Positions 44,336 to 56,457 of a stretch of DNA of 64,000 nt are shown here, in pieces. Position 1 is the first letter of the stretch. Each line of letters opens with the position of its first letter. Under the pieces are notes generated by a model. It saw only the letters and a program-made list of their open reading frames with translations. It was not told the origin of the DNA and made no database searches. Origin of the DNA: Ciona intestinalis. Lineage: Eukaryota; Chordata; Ascidiacea; Phlebobranchia; Cionidae. The position numbers and the translations under genes were made by a program. The stretch spans positions 129,001 through 193,000 of the forward strand of contig NC_020170.2 in NCBI RefSeq assembly GCF_000224145.3, read 5' to 3'.

Positions 44336-45801
44336 TCATTTGAAATAGAACGCTAACGCAATAATGACAGCGATAGATAGAGCCACAGTGGCGACTATCA
44401 GTTTAACTTCTGCTGCCATTTGCTTAGCTATCCAAGTATCTTGCATCATACGATCTGTGACGTCATGTGATTGTCCAGCTTTATTCTCGCAGGGAAATTC
44501 CTCATCGGGGATTTCTAGGTTAAGAAACGTACATAGTGGTTCCCAACCCTAAAACGCAGATTTCCATCACATAAATGTAAATGAATATTTTGTTTTAACT
44601 TTTGCAAGTATGTTTTTCAGGTTCTTTTAAACAATGACGTCACCTCTTTCACATCGAATTCCAAAAGTTGATCACGTGGAACGGTGACTCTTACATAAGC
44701 ATTGTGTCGTCGAAGCCAAGTTTTCCATAAAAATGGTTCCGGTTTTCCGCTCCCCTTTAACATTATCAATACATTTGAATAACCGTGACTCATATGTGAG
44801 TTATAATTAGAATGTATTATCCGGTATTTCAGTAATCAAGCCTTACCACAGTAATTTCGGACAGTTTGAGGTACCAATCCGCCATACGTTTTATGCAGGG
44901 TGATAAATAATAGAATATGAGCAATATGCAATAATTCTTTTGCGCTTTTTCCACCATATTCTTATAACTTGTAAACCAGGCGTCTTCATCACGTGTCATT
45001 AATATCACCTGAAAAACGACTTATGACGTCACTATTGGTCAGTTTATATTGTTTATTAAAAAATATAAGAAAGTAGTAACGTATGTAAATAACAAGACTA
45101 ATGGTCGAGGTACGAGTTTTATTTTTTCATCACAAAAAGTAGAAACATACTTTATACTTGCCTTTGATTTAGGCCACCGTTCCAAGAATTTATCAAAGAA
45201 ATACGAATGGGGCAAGTCAACGACTGCATCAACGTCAGCGTATACAGAATCCAGCATCGGTCCCATGTCAGGGGTTCTCCCCTCCCATATATCTTCCCAT
45301 TCTTTAAAAGCAAATTCAATTGCTTCTTCGATGTCGAAAACTAAAATTAATAGAGAGTGCGATTATAACATTCTTCCTCCTTTTAAGCGATTATGACGTA
45401 GCTGTGCCTGATTGGTACACTTGTCACGCGTTACCATGCTAGGATTATCTGCATGTTTCCACTATAATTATAGATTCCTCTCTGTTTTGGTACAAGTTGA
45501 ACGTGAGTAATAAAAATTCATTTTTTTAAATCGTAACAAATGTGAAAACTATATGTAAAAACGGTTTGTTTCAAATTCTTTTGACTTACAGTGGTCGATA
45601 AGTAAATCGGATAAGGGCTAATGCAAATATAAGAATATCAAATTAAACCCTATGGTTATTCTTTAATCAAACGTGTTTAAAATATTTTAGCATATATGAT
45701 TAAAACAAAAATATTAAACCTGAGTTATATCCAAGCAACCGTAGCGCTCTCGCCATCGACTTGGTTCCAGTTTTAGCAGCACCAGCACAAATTACCTTCA
45801 T
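44336..45801 (-). CDS. P-loop sulfotransferase-like protein with C-terminal TM (copy A)
   Basis: The start exon 45801-45720 encodes MKVICAGAAKTGTKSMARAL, with a PAPS-binding-style P-loop. Exons 45340-45162 and 45008-44847 follow (DAVVDLPHSYFFDKFLERWP; VILMTRDEDAWFTSYKNM), then about 44760-44648 (RRHNAYVRVTVPRDQLLEF) and 44548-44336 (GWEPLCTFLNLEIPDEEFPC), ending in a hydrophobic segment IVATVALSIAVIIALAFY and a short tail. This layout fits the sulfotransferase family often mislabelled NAD-dependent epimerase. The substrate is unknown. The intron after 45162 begins GC, not GT (AAG then GCAAGT). The phase and the paralogue at 46572-47579 both support that junction. Confidence 0.85.
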
Positions 45802-46571
45802 TCTGCGCACTTGTTAAAACTGGAACTAACCTCGTAGGTAAACAAAGCCACCGAATAAAGCGGTCCGTGTTCGGAGCTGCGATTCACAGATATAATTGAT
45901 CGCGTGTTTGCTAAATTCCGTAACGACGTCACGCGCGAGTGTCAAACAATGAACGGGCGCGTCAAGATAAGAGTGACGACACAGATGGCATTGTGGTGAA
46001 ATAAACACTCTTTCTATTTAAATTTCTTTAAAAAAATATAGATATTTAACGTAGGGCATAAGGAATCTTAAAATCATAAATACCTGACGCGTTTAGTTAT
46101 TTCCGCCTTGGGCAAAACTACACGAAAACTTAGTGCAATTAATTTACCAGCTTCGTTAAATTGAAACAGATTTTACACAAAATTATGTAAAAAAATGATT
46201 TGAATTTCTCACAACTGTTAACATCAACACGCCCGAAGGGGGTTATAATTATCTTCAGAACATCAAAAAACCATAATCGCCTTGCTAGGCCTTATGATAT
46301 ACGAGCTTACCGGTATTTCAATATCTGGACAATTAATCGTTACAAAAACAAACGCACGTAGGTAAAACTTATCCGCGAGTTCTGAAACCTGCTTTCAACC
46401 AATCCAAGCCAATATAACTGAGGTCGATCTCATTCAAACGCAGCACCACGAAGCGTCGTATTTGAACCGTACAAGTGACGTCAAAGTTTGCAATGAAGCG
46501 TGGATCTTTTTTACGTTATATTTTAAACAAATGAGGACTTAAATTATTAACGATTTATATTTTTGTTAATT
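45802..46571. other. Spacer between the two sulfotransferase-like genes
   Basis: About 770 bp between the 3' end of copy B and the 5' end of copy A, both on the minus strand. It presumably holds copy A's promoter. No repeat or additional gene was recognised. Confidence 0.6.
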
Positions 46572-47579
46572 TTAAAAGAAACAATACAATCCCACAGCGA
46601 CAACTAGCGAAAGAATTATCATGCTTCGTTTTATTTCATATTTCACTCGCTTTGCAATCCAGGTGTCTTCCATCATCTTTGTTGCTATATTTCGTGGGAT
46701 TCCCGCTTTGTTTTCAAACGGAAATTCTTCATCCGGAATGTCTCTGTTCAAAAATTCACACAGAGGCTTCCAACCCTAAAAAACGAAATAAAATGGCGAA
46801 AATCAAGCAGACTTTCAAACAACTAACAACAAATAACCAACCTCAGTAACTTTATACTCGAGCAATTGATTGGATGGCACTGTTTCTCGAACATATGCGT
46901 TGTGCCGGCGATACCACGACTTCCAAACTATTGAATGTGGTTCAAATCCACCCTTTAAGTTATTTGTAGGGTGATTACTTAACATGGAAAGTTTTTAAGT
47001 AGAATATAACATAAAACCGACATACAAACGCAATCAAAAAGAGTTTCTCCTGCCATTTTAACATCCGTCTGAGGGCAGCAGAAAGCGGTGTAAACCAAAC
47101 CACGTGACCATGTTCTTTTGACGCACGATTTACCATCCCTTCGAAACTTTTAAACCAATCTTCCTCATTGTTGCGTAACATTAATATCACCTACGTGGAT
47201 AAAACGTGTCGTTACGATTTTAAAATGCATTCATCATGGCTGTGACGTATAACTAACCTTCGCGTCAGGCCATTTCTTTAGAAATTCATCAAAAAAGAGT
47301 GAATGCGGGACGTCCACCACAGCATCTACTTTACAATATGTTTTCATAACATCATTAAACGTTTGCACCTTTTTAAAGAAAATGTTTTCCCATTCTTCGA
47401 ATGCGAATTCGGTTGCTTCTTCTACGTCATAGACTAAACAAATCAATCAGATATGCTGTAAGTATATTTGTAGCGCTATACATACAACTAAACAGACCTG
47501 TGTCATATCCTAACAAACGTAAAGCTTGGGCAATTGATTTAGTTCCGGTTTTCGGCGCTCCAGCACATATAACTTTCAT
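46572..47579 (-). CDS. P-loop sulfotransferase-like protein with C-terminal TM (copy B)
   Basis: The start at 47579 gives MKVICAGAPKTGTKSIAQAL, with the P-loop. Later exons encode VYDVEEATEFAFEEWENIFF, DAVVDVPHSLFFDEFLKKWP, VILMLRNNEEDWFKSFEG, RRHNAYVRETVPSNQLLEY and GWKPLCEFLNRDIPDEEFPF. The last exon ends with hydrophobic SMIILSLVVAVGLYCFF and TAA. Exon structure and motifs parallel copy A, so the two are a tandem duplicate pair, clearly diverged. The intron corresponding to copy A's GC intron starts with an ordinary GT (AAG then GTTAGT). Confidence 0.88.
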
Positions 47580-50500
47580 CGTAACTCAACTATCATCAAC
47601 CGACAAGCTACCAGCTGGTAGAGTATTTGGTTGAATGTAAGAAAAGCAAAGCGGACTGAGTTCACTCATGCGGAACACAAACAAAGTCGTGCTGATTCGC
47701 TCCTTTTTCATCGAGGTAGACAACACAAGAAAGCACAGCTCTAATGAATGTGAACGTTTATAATAAGCATAGTTTTACTCACCCTTTTTTCGCGCTTTGC
47801 GATCAGCAGTATGTAAAATACATTAATATAGGCATTAAAAGTATTATTACTTACTAATATATGTCAAACTTTCCATTTTGGGCGACAGCTATTCTTACGG
47901 TCCAACAAAGTGTGCGACGAAGGCGGTTGCTGTTGTTGTAGGTATTGAACGAACACAACAATGCGGCAATACATTTTATTCTAATTGCCTCTAGTCTAAG
48001 GTATTATAAATCTGCATTTTTAAGATACAATATTTCTGTTGACACTGTAACAATAACCATCGTCGTCCGAACATTACCAATTCTTTATACAATAACGTAC
48101 TAAAGGTAGCATGTTACACACTGCCGCAGTTTTGTGTGTGTTTGATACATTTTTTGAATTGTTGTTAATTAATAAAATTAAAATATTATTAACTCGTGGC
48201 ATCACCCCAAACCGTCATATAAGTATTTAGTAGTGTGGGGAAGATAGAACACTGAAGCACATACTGCCAAAAGAACGAATAAATGAATAAACAAGAGATC
48301 ACACAGATCTAATGCATGCGCACGGTATAAACTAATTAGCATAGTATTAATTAACCCTATCGCTACAATGGTCGGCTGAGATCGATCAAAAACAAATCAA
48401 AAGTAACCAACATAGCGGGTTTCAGTCGCCATTGGTGGCTGTGGGGCAGTAAATAGAATTTTTATTCGTGTATTATAACTCATTAAACTTAAGACGTACA
48501 AGGGTTGAAAGATTGGTAAAGAATATGTGTAAATACGCTTTGTACAACTCCTGCACCATATGTTGACTTGTAAACTTACACTAGTTAAACTTGTCGTCGC
48601 TTAAAGACGTTTGTTTTTGAGAATTTGGATAAACCGTAATCACGCAGTACAGGTAATGTTAGAAGTTAATATTATTCATATTGTGGCGGCTGCATAATGA
48701 TTTACTGCGAGCGGTAAACTAAAAGAGCGAAGAAACGAGAGACGCGGTGTTTATACAGAAGATAACGATAAGAAAAGAGCACTCGTCTACGCTTCGGTGC
48801 ACACACGCTAATTGTGCGGATTTAAATCTGAAAATTTAGTCTAAAAATTATAAATATATATTACGATTTGATTTCAATCAAGAGATTAAAGAAAAATGCT
48901 AGAATTGAGAATTAGGATAAGTGCGGAAAAAAATCGCCCTATCAGCAACAACAACAACAACAAAGCCAAGAACAACTGTTCGACGAAAAAGGATCTATAT
49001 GACCACTACCGTGCTCAATAAAATGCGTGACTGTTAAACCCTACAGCAGATACAATGTATAAAATTAAATAAAAAACATTCAACCCGTACAATGTGGGGA
49101 GTCGGCCCTAAAGAAGATTAGTTTAAAGATTGAAGCTAATAAATTACCACCCAAAAGCCTATTTTTTCAGGTAATTTTACAATGGACAAGACAAGTATGG
49201 TATGCAGGGCATCCTGTTTGAGAAAAGTGTTAGTATATACGTTAAGTAAAATGTGACTTTTTTAATCGCTACAGCAGTGCTCCTCAACCGGTGTGCAAAA
49301 TATGCCTAGAGACGTTGGCCCGGGGTGCATCAGTACAAAAGGGTAGCATAAAATGTCATGTGTATATATATTGACTTGTAATAAATTCCACGAATCTGAC
49401 CCTGATCTGATGTACATATAGTTGAACGATTCTAGTATAGTGAAATACAGTAATGATCTGGTGCTACGAAAACGTAACCAACAAAAACCAAGTCCAACCA
49501 CTAGTAGTAATAGAGAAATATATTTCGCCTAAAGGGCATCGTCAGTCTCTGCAAAAGAAGCGTATAAAATTATAGCAAAGTAATGGAATGGAGAAAACCA
49601 AGGAACACAAACACCTGCATCTACGAACATTAAAAACAACAGAACGGGAGAGGCACGCTGGACAAACAGAGGAAAGCAAAAAGGTGTAAGCTAGGTGTAA
49701 AAGGCGACAAGGAAGCGAGATAACGAAGGAGCGTGCGTCGGATAAAATAATAAGGCGTATCTCTAGTAGGCCGTGGGAGTCGCAATAAATTTGGACCGGG
49801 AGGTCTTTGTATTTATTCCGACCTACTTCGCATGAGCAGTAACGTCTTGGCGCATGCGCAATAGCTCCCGGTACAAATATATCATTCGGAGTGAATATAT
49901 CACAACATCGGGTATAGTACCATTACCTGACATGTTACGCTTATTTCTGGTACCCGACTTGATAAATACAAAAAAAAGCACTAATTTTTTTCCACTTTGC
50001 ACTGTGTTATATGGTTGTAAAGACCCCTAAAACTGTGTAGCAGTATTGCAACTCGAGCAATATTACAAACAAATAAAAACACAAACTCGATATCCATGAA
50101 TCACATGAATTTAGTCAGAGCCATAGAAATGCCATTGCCTATGGTTCTTAACCACAGAAATAAAAAAGAGTAGAACGCGCATCTCCAATGTCGGTAAATG
50201 AGAGAGGTGATACACTCTCTCTCTTTCGCGGGTTTCCGTTGACTATTGTAGTCAATAGGATCCAAGGCGTTTTATGTATTTTTTCCTCGTTTATTTTACT
50301 TAAGTTAAATGTATAAAGAAACATACCTATTTCCATATGTACATATATATATATATTTCCAACAATTCGTTTGTTTGAACGTTTTTAATTTAATTTAATA
50401 ATCAATAAAATTTCCTAAACAAGCGTTAAACTGTAGGTGTTAACCTACCAAATTAGCCTTATAAACTGAAATAGTTGGTGTAGTTTTTTAAATAAACATC

Positions 50501-52493
50501 TAAAATCACTGTGCGCCTATCTTTTACAATGGAGACCAAGGAAAATGGGGACGGAGTTGGCGGTCACGCGAATAGAAAAAAGAATGTATCACAGCTTGGG
50601 CAGTTGCGCATTCCACTCTTTTTTCTTACTTCTGTGTTCTTGATTTAGTAAGCGTGACAGCTTGTTCCTCGTTAGTCCTTCTTGTTACACCCTACAGTTT
50701 TGTTTTTGTGCCTTTTGCTCATTATCTTTTTGTTAATTCTAGTAAGAAACAACACAAACTTATAATCCTGCATTTAAAGGTAACAGGGCTGTTTTTAACC
50801 ATAATTACCGGTCCATATTTCTTTCACAAGGGCTAATCATAGGCTGTAGGCACTGAGCTTTACACCGTAGAAGACAACGCGAAAAAGTAAACTGCGGAGG
50901 TAGGACATAAAGGAGTTTCTATTTCATTTATTCTGTCTATAAAACTGCCAAGGCCATTTGTTGTTTCATTTTGGATTGCAGTTTGGCGAACCTGTGGAGC
51001 TCTGGTTACTTCTGTGTTGTCTATTTAAAGAAAAGGTTAGTGTTTTACTTAACTTATTTGTGCCAAATTTGTGAATTAAACTTTTGCCAAATTTTAAATT
51101 GAAGTCAGGCATGTCATAATGAGTGTTATTGAATTATTCTTTACATAAATGATAAATACTAATCTAACAATACCTAAAATTTATTTCTACGCCCAATTTT
51201 TACAGAGTTGTGAACAAAAGTGTGATTTTGTTTAAATACAGGTTATTTGTCTTATTATAACCAATTAATACACTTCCGAATAATATAAGGCTTAACACGC
51301 TAGCTTTTTCTCTAGAGGGTGCAGAGTTCATTTATAAAATTTTGTGGGGAGTTTAACTGTAATATTGTCGCTGGTGTTTCTTACGTCTCCATGATATTCG
51401 CTTGGTACTTAGACCAGTGGCAAACAAACTTGAAATTATTTGCAGGCTGTGAAGCAACTGGTTTAACTAACTTAAGTAACTTTATTTATGACACAGTTAA
51501 ACACAAATGTGATCAATTTAATTTCGCCTAATCTTTGTGTACAAAAGTGTGATTTTATTTTAATATATATATATAGTTTAAAATAAAAAATATGTATATA
51601 AATTTGGGTAAATAGTTTGTCTCATTAATACCATTTAATACTTTTAACAATGAGCAGAATTAACATTTCTGTTTAAGTAAACAAAACTATTAAACACAGT
51701 CATGGGATTACTTGAATTATGGACTAGTGAAACACTGTTTTATAAAGACTATACAAAATGACGCATTTTGTGAATTACACTGGTTGCAAGATCTAGAATT
51801 CATATAATAATGGTCAAAAATAGTTTAGAATTGTTAATGTAGTTTTTCTTGTATATATGGATTATTACAAAAAAAAGGTTTATAATTTATGTTTTAATTC
51901 AACAATTCAAACTGGAAACACTGACCACTTGGTGGTATTACTGATGTCTGATGACCTCTAAAAATTCCTTGATCTCAAACTGTTCTCATAGATAGCCGGT
52001 AGCCGCTATATTATTTGGTTTGGAAAAAAAACTTCAGGGTTAGTTTTGAAAATTAACTTTAAAAATGCACGAGAAATATTGAGGCGCAAGTCAAGCTGTC
52101 TTGTACTGTGTCCATAATCTTTTGGCTACTTTTTTAAAATTATTTTATGCAATAGCCAATATTATAGCAATCGCCAAACACATAGTTGAAGGTTAGTCTG
52201 TACATCTTGCCTATTCATGGAATTTGTCCAAAAAACATGATTAATACTTTAAAATAGTCAAGAAAAGGTTTAACATTTTAATAAATTTAGGTTTTGTGCT
52301 TTGTAAAATAATAGGTATGTGGTCTCATTGTGTTGTGTATGATGAAATTCATTGCTTCTCATGTTAGCTTTAATGAGATGTGCACTTGATTGTAAATATG
52401 AAAATTTTCATGTAGCCTCTACGGTTATATCATCCAGATTTTAAGTTTTACTATTTAACAAAACTGAGTTTTAAATATATACCACCTTTCCAG
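47580..52493. other. Repeat-rich intergenic region
   Basis: About 4.9 kb without a recognisable gene. It holds a CAA tract near 48950, a one-sided hAT-like end near 49275 (CAGTGCTCCTCAACCGGTGT), an inverted-repeat element at 50153-50636, and AT dinucleotide tracts. A possible non-coding first exon for the V-ATPase gene may end near 51035 (AAAAG before GTTAGT), but this is not established. Confidence 0.55.
50153..50636. repeat. Inverted-repeat (fold-back) element, about 484 bp
   Basis: The left end CACAGAAATAAAAAAGAGTA followed by GAACGCGCA is inverted at the right end as TGCGCATTCCACTCTTTTTT followed by CTTACTTCTGTG. The right half matches 31170-31600, where a MITE is nested. No target duplication was firmly identified. 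Confidence 0.7.
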
Positions 52494-52494
52494 A

Positions 52495-52731
52495 ATGATC
52501 GGTGCATGGATAACAATTGGTATTGTTACATTGATCTGGGCGCTAATTGGAGGAGTGGGACCTTTTATACTTCCCAAAGGTCCAAATCGTGGAGTTTATC
52601 AAACCATGATTGTATTAACTGCCGTGTGCTGCTGGTTACATTGGTTCATAACTTACATGTCACAACTTAACCCACTGATGGGTCCAACATTAACAAGAGG
52701 CGAAATATATTTGATGGGATGGGTGTGGTGA
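52495..52731 (+). CDS. ATP6V0E: V-type proton ATPase subunit e (V0 sector)
   Basis: A single 78-codon exon. The protein has two membrane segments, about residues 5-25 and 37-57, around the family motif LPKGPNRGV, then QLNPLMGP and an aromatic C-terminus GWVW. Vertebrate ATP6V0E1 has 81 residues, so it looks complete. Subunit e belongs to the membrane V0 sector, which moves protons into acidic compartments. The ATG at 52495 lies one base after a strong acceptor (TTTCCAG at 52487-52493), so the mRNA is either cis-spliced to a non-coding exon or given a spliced leader. The gene converges on cathepsin B. Confidence 0.96.
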   Translation: MIGAWITIGIVTLIWALIGGVGPFILPKGPNRGVYQTMIVLTAVCCWLHWFITYMSQLNPLMGPTLTRGEIYLMGWVW

Positions 52732-53016
52732 TTATTAAAGCTCACATATATTTAATATTATTTTATTGTATGTTGTCATTCGTATTGAAAATGTTACAGG
52801 AATAAATGTAAATCAGTGATCATGTATACAAAATTGTTTATATTGGTAACTATAAATGCAAATTTGATGGGATGGGTGTGGTGATCATTGAAGCTTACAT
52901 ATATTTAATATTATTTTATTGTATGTTGTCATTCGTAATGAAAATGTTACAGGAATAAATGTAAATCAGTGATCATGTATACAAAATTGTTTTATATTGG
53001 TAACTATAAATGCAAA
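52710..53016 (+). repeat. Tandem duplication of the ATP6V0E 3' end (2 x 153 bp)
   Basis: The unit at 52710-52862 covers the last codons, the stop, the 3' UTR and a GGAATAAATG polyadenylation-type signal. It is repeated with few changes at 52863-53016. The second copy keeps the TTTGATGGGATGGGTGTGGT coding-derived start but lacks the rest of the ORF. Confidence 0.93.
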
Positions 53017-53068
53017 GTTCATATATTTAAGGAATTTACAAATAATTTTGTATAGTTAATCTCTTTGA

Positions 53069-54460
53069 TCATATTTGAGGAATTCCAGCCACCACTGATG
53101 ATTCAATCCCACATTCATCGGATCCTCTTAAAATTTTAAAATATCCTTTGTCTCCCCAGTCAGTGTTCCAGCTGTTAGCAACCAACCAGTATGCTACACC
53201 ATTCTCACTGCCCCATCCAAGTATTCTAATCGCATGTCCACCAAGAACACCACCAGTTACATGTTTGTAAACACCTGAAATCACCATATATATTACAATA
53301 TTAAATGTAAAGCCAAACTATTAAAAAAGTTACCAGATTTATAAGTAGGAAAGTCAGCATATACAGTAAATGCCCCTTCTACTGGTCCATGTGTCATTAT
53401 CTCTGTTTGGATCTGAGTTGGATCAGACCCCACCGCATAAGATGAGAGGCCATAATGTTTATCCTGGTTATAATGGATAGTTGTGTTGCCTTTACATTTT
53501 GAAACACAGCTGGGAGTGCCTCCACCTTCTGAACACTTTGGCCGATCACCTAAACCACCACAATTAAACAAAACAAAAAAATAACAGCCATTAACAAGGC
53601 ATACCAGGGACATGATGTTCACATGGTTTGATCTGGTACGGCAAACAGCCTGTCTTACTTCCATATAAACCACCAGTAACTAAACCGTCACTGTTCCAGT
53701 ATTTCCAAGCACTTCCAGGAAATCCCCCATTACATCTAATAACAATATGTTAATGCTGTATTTAGGGTTAGAGAGGGATTTAATTTGTGCCTTTCTGATC
53801 CCACTGTAACAATAAGAGGGTTTGGTTTTTATTTGATAAAATACATACCCATCACCACACTCAAAACCACAACAACTCAATAAATCCTCTGCAGATATTT
53901 CAACTTGAATTTTTCCATTACTACGAATACAATAACGATCTGACATTGCTTCAACTGCTCCAAATGCCCAACATGAACCACATGAGCCCTGCATTATGCG
54001 GTTAGTTTCTCTGATTTAATCCAATACTATAAATATTTACCTGATCTCGTATATAAGATATAGAGGGACAATGGGGCCACTGCTTTCTTGAATCAAACTG
54101 GTTTGGAATTTTAATTCCTTCCAAATTGTGGTAGCTACAAAAATCAAGTTAATACCATTTACTTTAAATATAAAACATGATATTACCTGGTTTCAAGTTT
54201 GGAATATCCATGCTTATCTTCCTTTACCCCACATAACAATTTCAGATCTTCAGGAACATAATAAGTTGGATCAAAGTTTAGGGAAGCCTATAAATAAATT
54301 AAAGATTTTTGGGTCGAATTAGTTCCGTACGGAATGTAGTTACCTTCCAAGTTGTATTTGCTTTATTTACAGTTTTAACAATTGCATTGAAATTGTCTTC
54401 TTTGGAAATAACGTAACATTCAGATAAAACAAATGCACTTAAAAGAACTAAAAGCTTCAT
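53069..54460 (-). CDS. CTSB: Cathepsin B-like lysosomal cysteine protease
   Basis: Seven exons: 54460-54344, 54287-54187, 54134-54041, 53988-53849, 53735-53605, 53549-53334 and 53274-53069. Phases agree and give 334 residues against 339 in human CTSB. The order is signal peptide [17 protein letters not shown], propeptide, catalytic Cys in [10 protein letters not shown], the occluding-loop motif CEHHVPG that marks cathepsin B, catalytic His in [11 protein letters not shown], and catalytic Asn in [12 protein letters not shown]. All catalytic residues are present, so an active papain-family enzyme with dipeptidyl-carboxypeptidase ability is expected. Its stop lies about 50 bp from the end of the duplicated ATP6V0E 3' sequence, so the two 3' UTRs probably overlap antisense. 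Confidence 0.97.
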
Positions 54461-55564
54461 GTTAAGAACTGAAAAAGTATTATCAATCAGTAAAAGCAAA
54501 CTGAGCGAACGCTGCAACTTTGCTTTGTTATGTTCGTGCACTCGTGACATCATTAACAAAGTCACAAGACTGTATCACGAATGTTTGTTTAACAATAGAT
54601 ATCCCACTAAATACATTTGGCATTTTGAGCACGTAAATTAGGGGGATTGACATGAATGAAAACAGCGGATACAACCCTGGCTATAACTGGTAGCTCAACA
54701 GAATCAATTACAATTGCAAGGACTGTTTGGAGATCTATCTGTACGTAAAATGGCATTAGACCATTCCCAACCCTAAAATTGTTGGGAATAGTCTAATGAG
54801 ATTGGTCTCCTCTCGCACTCGATCCCAAACTTTGTCTAACGTAACGTAATGACTAGCACCCAGCATCAACAGTTGTTTGACTTAATTTAATAACAAAACG
54901 GAGAAATAAACGCAAGACGAAGATAAGGCATTTTCTTACATACACACACATGGAAATTGCGACAGGGCGTAGCAATTAAAACATAAACACAATGGTTGGT
55001 CGGCTACCACAGCATATGGCGCGGTACAATCATGCGATTCTATACAATTTAAAGACTTCAGTGAATTTAGAACAAATTAATATTATACCATCGTTACACA
55101 TCAAATCAACTGCTAAACCTTAATTTCGACAGTAGTCTGAAAAACTATCAAAGAATCGTAAATATCTTGTCGTGACATGGACTTACACGCACTTTTTTTA
55201 AAGAAAAAAAATTATGTTGTATTTTTTTAGGAGAAAAAAAGATTATGTTTTATTTTTTTCATGTTTAGGCTATGTTATTACGTAGCGCTATAACATATTT
55301 AAAGCTGTGTAGGCCTATCGGGAGAAAAATCTATAAATATGTTATCATGACGAACATTAGTATAAAAAATTAATATTTTTTGAATTTTAATTTTTGTTTT
55401 AGAATCGGTACCGCTGGGGTACTACATTGCCCAAATTTTAGGTTATAGTGGCACCAGTGGAAGGTATCGAAAATGGCCGCTGTAATATCTGTATTCTAGG
55501 ATCACCTTGGGGTTGCTAACGCTAAGTTTGAAATTCCTGAGACGGAATTGTGAATAGTTGCAAG
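54461..55564. promoter_or_regulatory. Divergent promoter interval, CTSB / IFT22
   Basis: About 1.1 kb separates two genes transcribed away from each other, so it must hold both 5' regions. It includes a near-perfect hairpin at 54754-54798. No clear TATA box or dispersed repeat was identified. The promoter role is inferred from position only. Confidence 0.5.
54754..54798. other. 18-bp stem hairpin with 9-nt loop
   Basis: The arms CATTAGACCATTCCCAAC (54754-54771) and GTTGGGAATAGTCTAATG (54781-54798) pair at 17 of 18 positions around a 9-base loop. The stem is shorter than a usual pre-miRNA. It may be a small palindrome or a transposon remnant. Confidence 0.8.
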
Positions 55565-56457
55565 ATGTCAAAAGCCAAAATTTTATTAGTAGGACCATGC
55601 GGCGTCGGGAAATCTGTGGTAGCAAATTTTTTATCAGATCAGGTTTGAAATTGTTGTTTCGTTACGTAGTATCTTATTGAACATCTTTTCTTGTTGCAGA
55701 CTGATATTTTGAACAGTAAATATCGTCCAACGATTGGGGTGAGAATTCTTGAGTTTGAAACATCACTCGGCAATAGCCTGAATGTCGATGTCGAGTTATG
55801 GGACTGCAGCGGAAGTGAAAGCTTTGAAACATGCTGGCCTGCAATGGCTTCTCAAGCAGATGGTATTTTAATTTATTGCTTTATTAACCAATATTGTAGA
55901 TTTTATTTTAACCTACCCGCCTCTTATCCATACATTATGGGTTAAAAGCTTGTGGCTCTTACCGTTGTGTGCGTACGTGTCTTTGGAAGATACTTAACTG
56001 TAATTGTTCCAAACTAGTATGTGTATCAAACAGAACAAGCGTGTTACGATGACCTGTTTTCCGGCCATGCCAGAATAAAGCAAGTTGCATTCATACTATA
56101 TTAGGGGTGATCATTGTCTATGACCCGCTCATCAAAGAGCCAAGCCCGGCCGTAGAGACTTTATTCAATTATTTCATCACAAGTAACGGATTAAAAGAGA
56201 TGCAATGCATGTTGTTTGCTAACAGTAAAGGGAGAGAATCAACTACAGTAACCTCTCCACTACCATCTGTATTAAATGTAAGATTTATAATGATTTAATT
56301 TAGAACAAAAAATAATTGTTTTGATAATTAATAGTATGAAGTTAACTTGGAAAAACACCCAGGAGAAGTTATGGACAACTTTAAAGATTTTTTAAAGAAA
56401 GTTTTTAATAAATTATCTGCATCACAAGAAAGAGAAGAACTTGATATAATAAATTGA
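55565..56457 (+). CDS. IFT22: IFT22 / RABL5, Rab-like GTPase of intraflagellar transport
   Basis: Four exons: 55565-55642, 55700-55862, 56105-56277 and 56335-56457. They join in phase to 178 residues against 185 in human. The P-loop is in LLVGPCGVGKSVVANFLSDQ, followed by GVRILEFE and LWDCSGSESFETCWPAM, where ordinary Rabs have WDTAGQE. IFT22 is a peripheral IFT-B subunit acting in cilia. The final exon ends SQEREELDIIN then TGA. Introns follow GT-AG. The last two exons occur a second time at 57000-57351 beyond an N gap; the first set is taken as the gene because it is contiguous with the 5' exons. Confidence 0.95.
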
